64,000 nucleotides of DNA from Roseospirillum parvum (GTDB lineage: Bacteria > Pseudomonadota > Alphaproteobacteria > Rhodospirillales > Rhodospirillaceae): positions 62,001 to 126,000 of the forward strand of contig NZ_FNCV01000002.1 of the NCBI RefSeq assembly GCF_900100455.1, written 5' to 3'. The notes below the pieces were generated by a model. It was given only the letters and a program-made list of their open reading frames with translations, had not been told where the DNA came from and made no database searches. Shown one piece after another: positions 63,318 to 64,000 of the stretch (position 1 is its first letter; every line of letters begins with the position of its first letter). A program made the position numbers and the translations under genes.

Positions 63318-64000
63318 AGCCACCCCCCCGATGGTCCGCCGCCCGGCGCGTTGGTCGAGCAGGTCGAGGCCCACCTCACCGCCGGTCGGGCCGACAAGGC
63401 CCTGGCCCTGGCCGACAGCGCGCTGGCGCTGCACCCAACCCATCCGCGCCTCAACCGTCTGGCCGCCCGCGCCGCCGAGAACCTCGGCCGGCCGGCCGAG
63501 GTGGCCACCCACGCCCGCCGCCTGCTGGCGCACAAGCCGCGCGACGCCGAGGGGCTGACCCTGCTCGGCCGGGCGCTCGACCAACTGGGCCAGCCGGACG
63601 CCGCGGAGGTCGCCTGGCGGGCCGCCATCGCCGCCGCCCCCAGCGCCATCCCGGCGCGGCTCGCCCTGGCCGTCCACCTCACCGCCCGGCGGCGCGACGA
63701 GGAGGCCCTGCCCCTGCTCCACGGCCTGGCCCGCGACCTGCCCAACCGGCCCGAGGTGTGGCGCAACCTGGGCAATGCCCTGTTCCGCAGCCGCCGCGCC
63801 GGCGCCGCCCTGGAGGCCTTCTGGCAGGCCACCCGGCTGGCCCCGGACGATCCTCACGCCTGGATCGGCCTGGGCGTCGCCCGGCGCCGGCTGGACCGCC
63901 TGCCCGGCGCCATCGAGGCGCAGCGCCGCGCCGTTGCCCTGGCCCCCGAGTTGCCCGAGGCCAACTGGAACCTGGCCACCGCCTGCCTCGCCGCCGGCCG
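63315..64000 (+). CDS. TPR-repeat protein, incomplete at window end
   Basis: An open frame from ATG 63315 (MSHPPDGPPPG), with GGGGAGG upstream, continues through the window end (228 codons visible). TPR units include ADKALALADSALALHPTHPRL, LTLLGRALDQLGQPDAA and HAWIGLGVARRRLDRLPGAIEAQRRAVALAPELPEANWNLATA. It lies 49 bp after flgE. Long TPR proteins in flagellar loci often carry a C-terminal glycosyltransferase, but that part is not visible, so no function is assigned. Confidence 0.8.
   Translation, partial: MSHPPDGPPPGALVEQVEAHLTAGRADKALALADSALALHPTHPRLNRLAARAAENLGRPAEVATHARRLLAHKPRDAEGLTLLGRALDQLGQPDAAEVAWRAAIAAAPSAIPARLALAVHLTARRRDEEALPLLHGLARDLPNRPEVWRNLGNALFRSRRAGAALEAFWQATRLAPDDPHAWIGLGVARRRLDRLPGAIEAQRRAVALAPELPEANWNLATACLAAG

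Noticed and set aside
1-64000. CRISPR array or rRNA operon
   Set aside because: No regularly spaced repeats with unique spacers and no 16S, 23S or 5S signatures were seen. Repeats present are tandem or hairpin types.

Overview
The window is very GC-rich and densely coded. It looks like the chromosome of a motile alphaproteobacterium, most likely Rhodospirillales (Rhodospirillum, Magnetospirillum or a similar genus). That placement is an inference from four things: fused CysN/CysC, class I lysyl-tRNA synthetase, the order SRP RNA - dnaX - ebfC - recR, and GC-rich hairpin repeats between genes. I see no CRISPR array, rRNA gene, plasmid origin or complete insertion sequence.

Layout. 1-6.4 kb: the tail of a ubiquinone-biosynthesis hydroxylase gene, then minus-strand sulfate activation (cysD, cysNC) behind purH, and rsmB. 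6.4-11.1 kb: a minus-strand envelope polysaccharide operon (WbpM-type dehydratase, sugar epimerase, WecA-like initiating transferase, FkbM methyltransferase) with overlapping start and stop codons. 11.4-13.4 kb: an accessory pair, an unknown 157-aa protein plus an ImmA/IrrE metallopeptidase. 13.6-16.7 kb: 4.5S RNA, dnaX, ebfC, recR. 16.8-22 kb: minus-strand operon mscS - UDG - lytic transglycosylase - moaB, then a DUF985 cupin. 22.2-27.7 kb: ETF-ubiquinone oxidoreductase, RidA, a TPR lipoprotein, a 270-bp cruciform mobile element, ispE and tRNA-Gln.

27.7-36.3 kb is an accessory island next to tRNA-Gln. It holds a type I restriction-modification operon (hsdM, a collapsed RhuM remnant, hsdS, a Fic protein, hsdR) and ends at a broken short-chain dehydrogenase gene. 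36.4-39.8 kb: a chemoreceptor with a C-terminal PilZ domain and a Sel1-type protein. 40.1-45.4 kb: etfB, etfA and 3-hydroxybutyryl-CoA dehydrogenase, then a membrane glycosyltransferase and a PAP2 phosphatase. etfBA and the ETF-QO gene 18 kb upstream encode the two halves of one electron route from acyl-CoA oxidation to ubiquinone.

46.1-54.6 kb: an AraC regulator, then a minus-strand podovirus-like head module (two small conserved proteins, portal, Bbp19-like protein, scaffold, capsid). It has no terminase, integrase, lysis or tail genes. A CPBP membrane-protease gene flanked by direct repeats sits between scaffold and capsid, and an S24-type repressor gene lies divergently beside the module. 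55-58 kb: a branched-chain aminotransferase and class I LysRS, converging on a repeat cluster. 58.3-64 kb: flagellar fliK - flgD - flgE behind a good sigma-54 promoter, then a TPR protein running off the end.

The most unusual items are the cruciform element at 26.24-26.51 kb, the CPBP cargo inside the phage head module, the triple-deleted-looking RhuM and Fic genes inside the R-M operon with a GTTAAGG box cluster before hsdR, the 157-aa/ImmA pair, and three 182-bp composite hairpin repeats whose central stems vary while pairing is kept.
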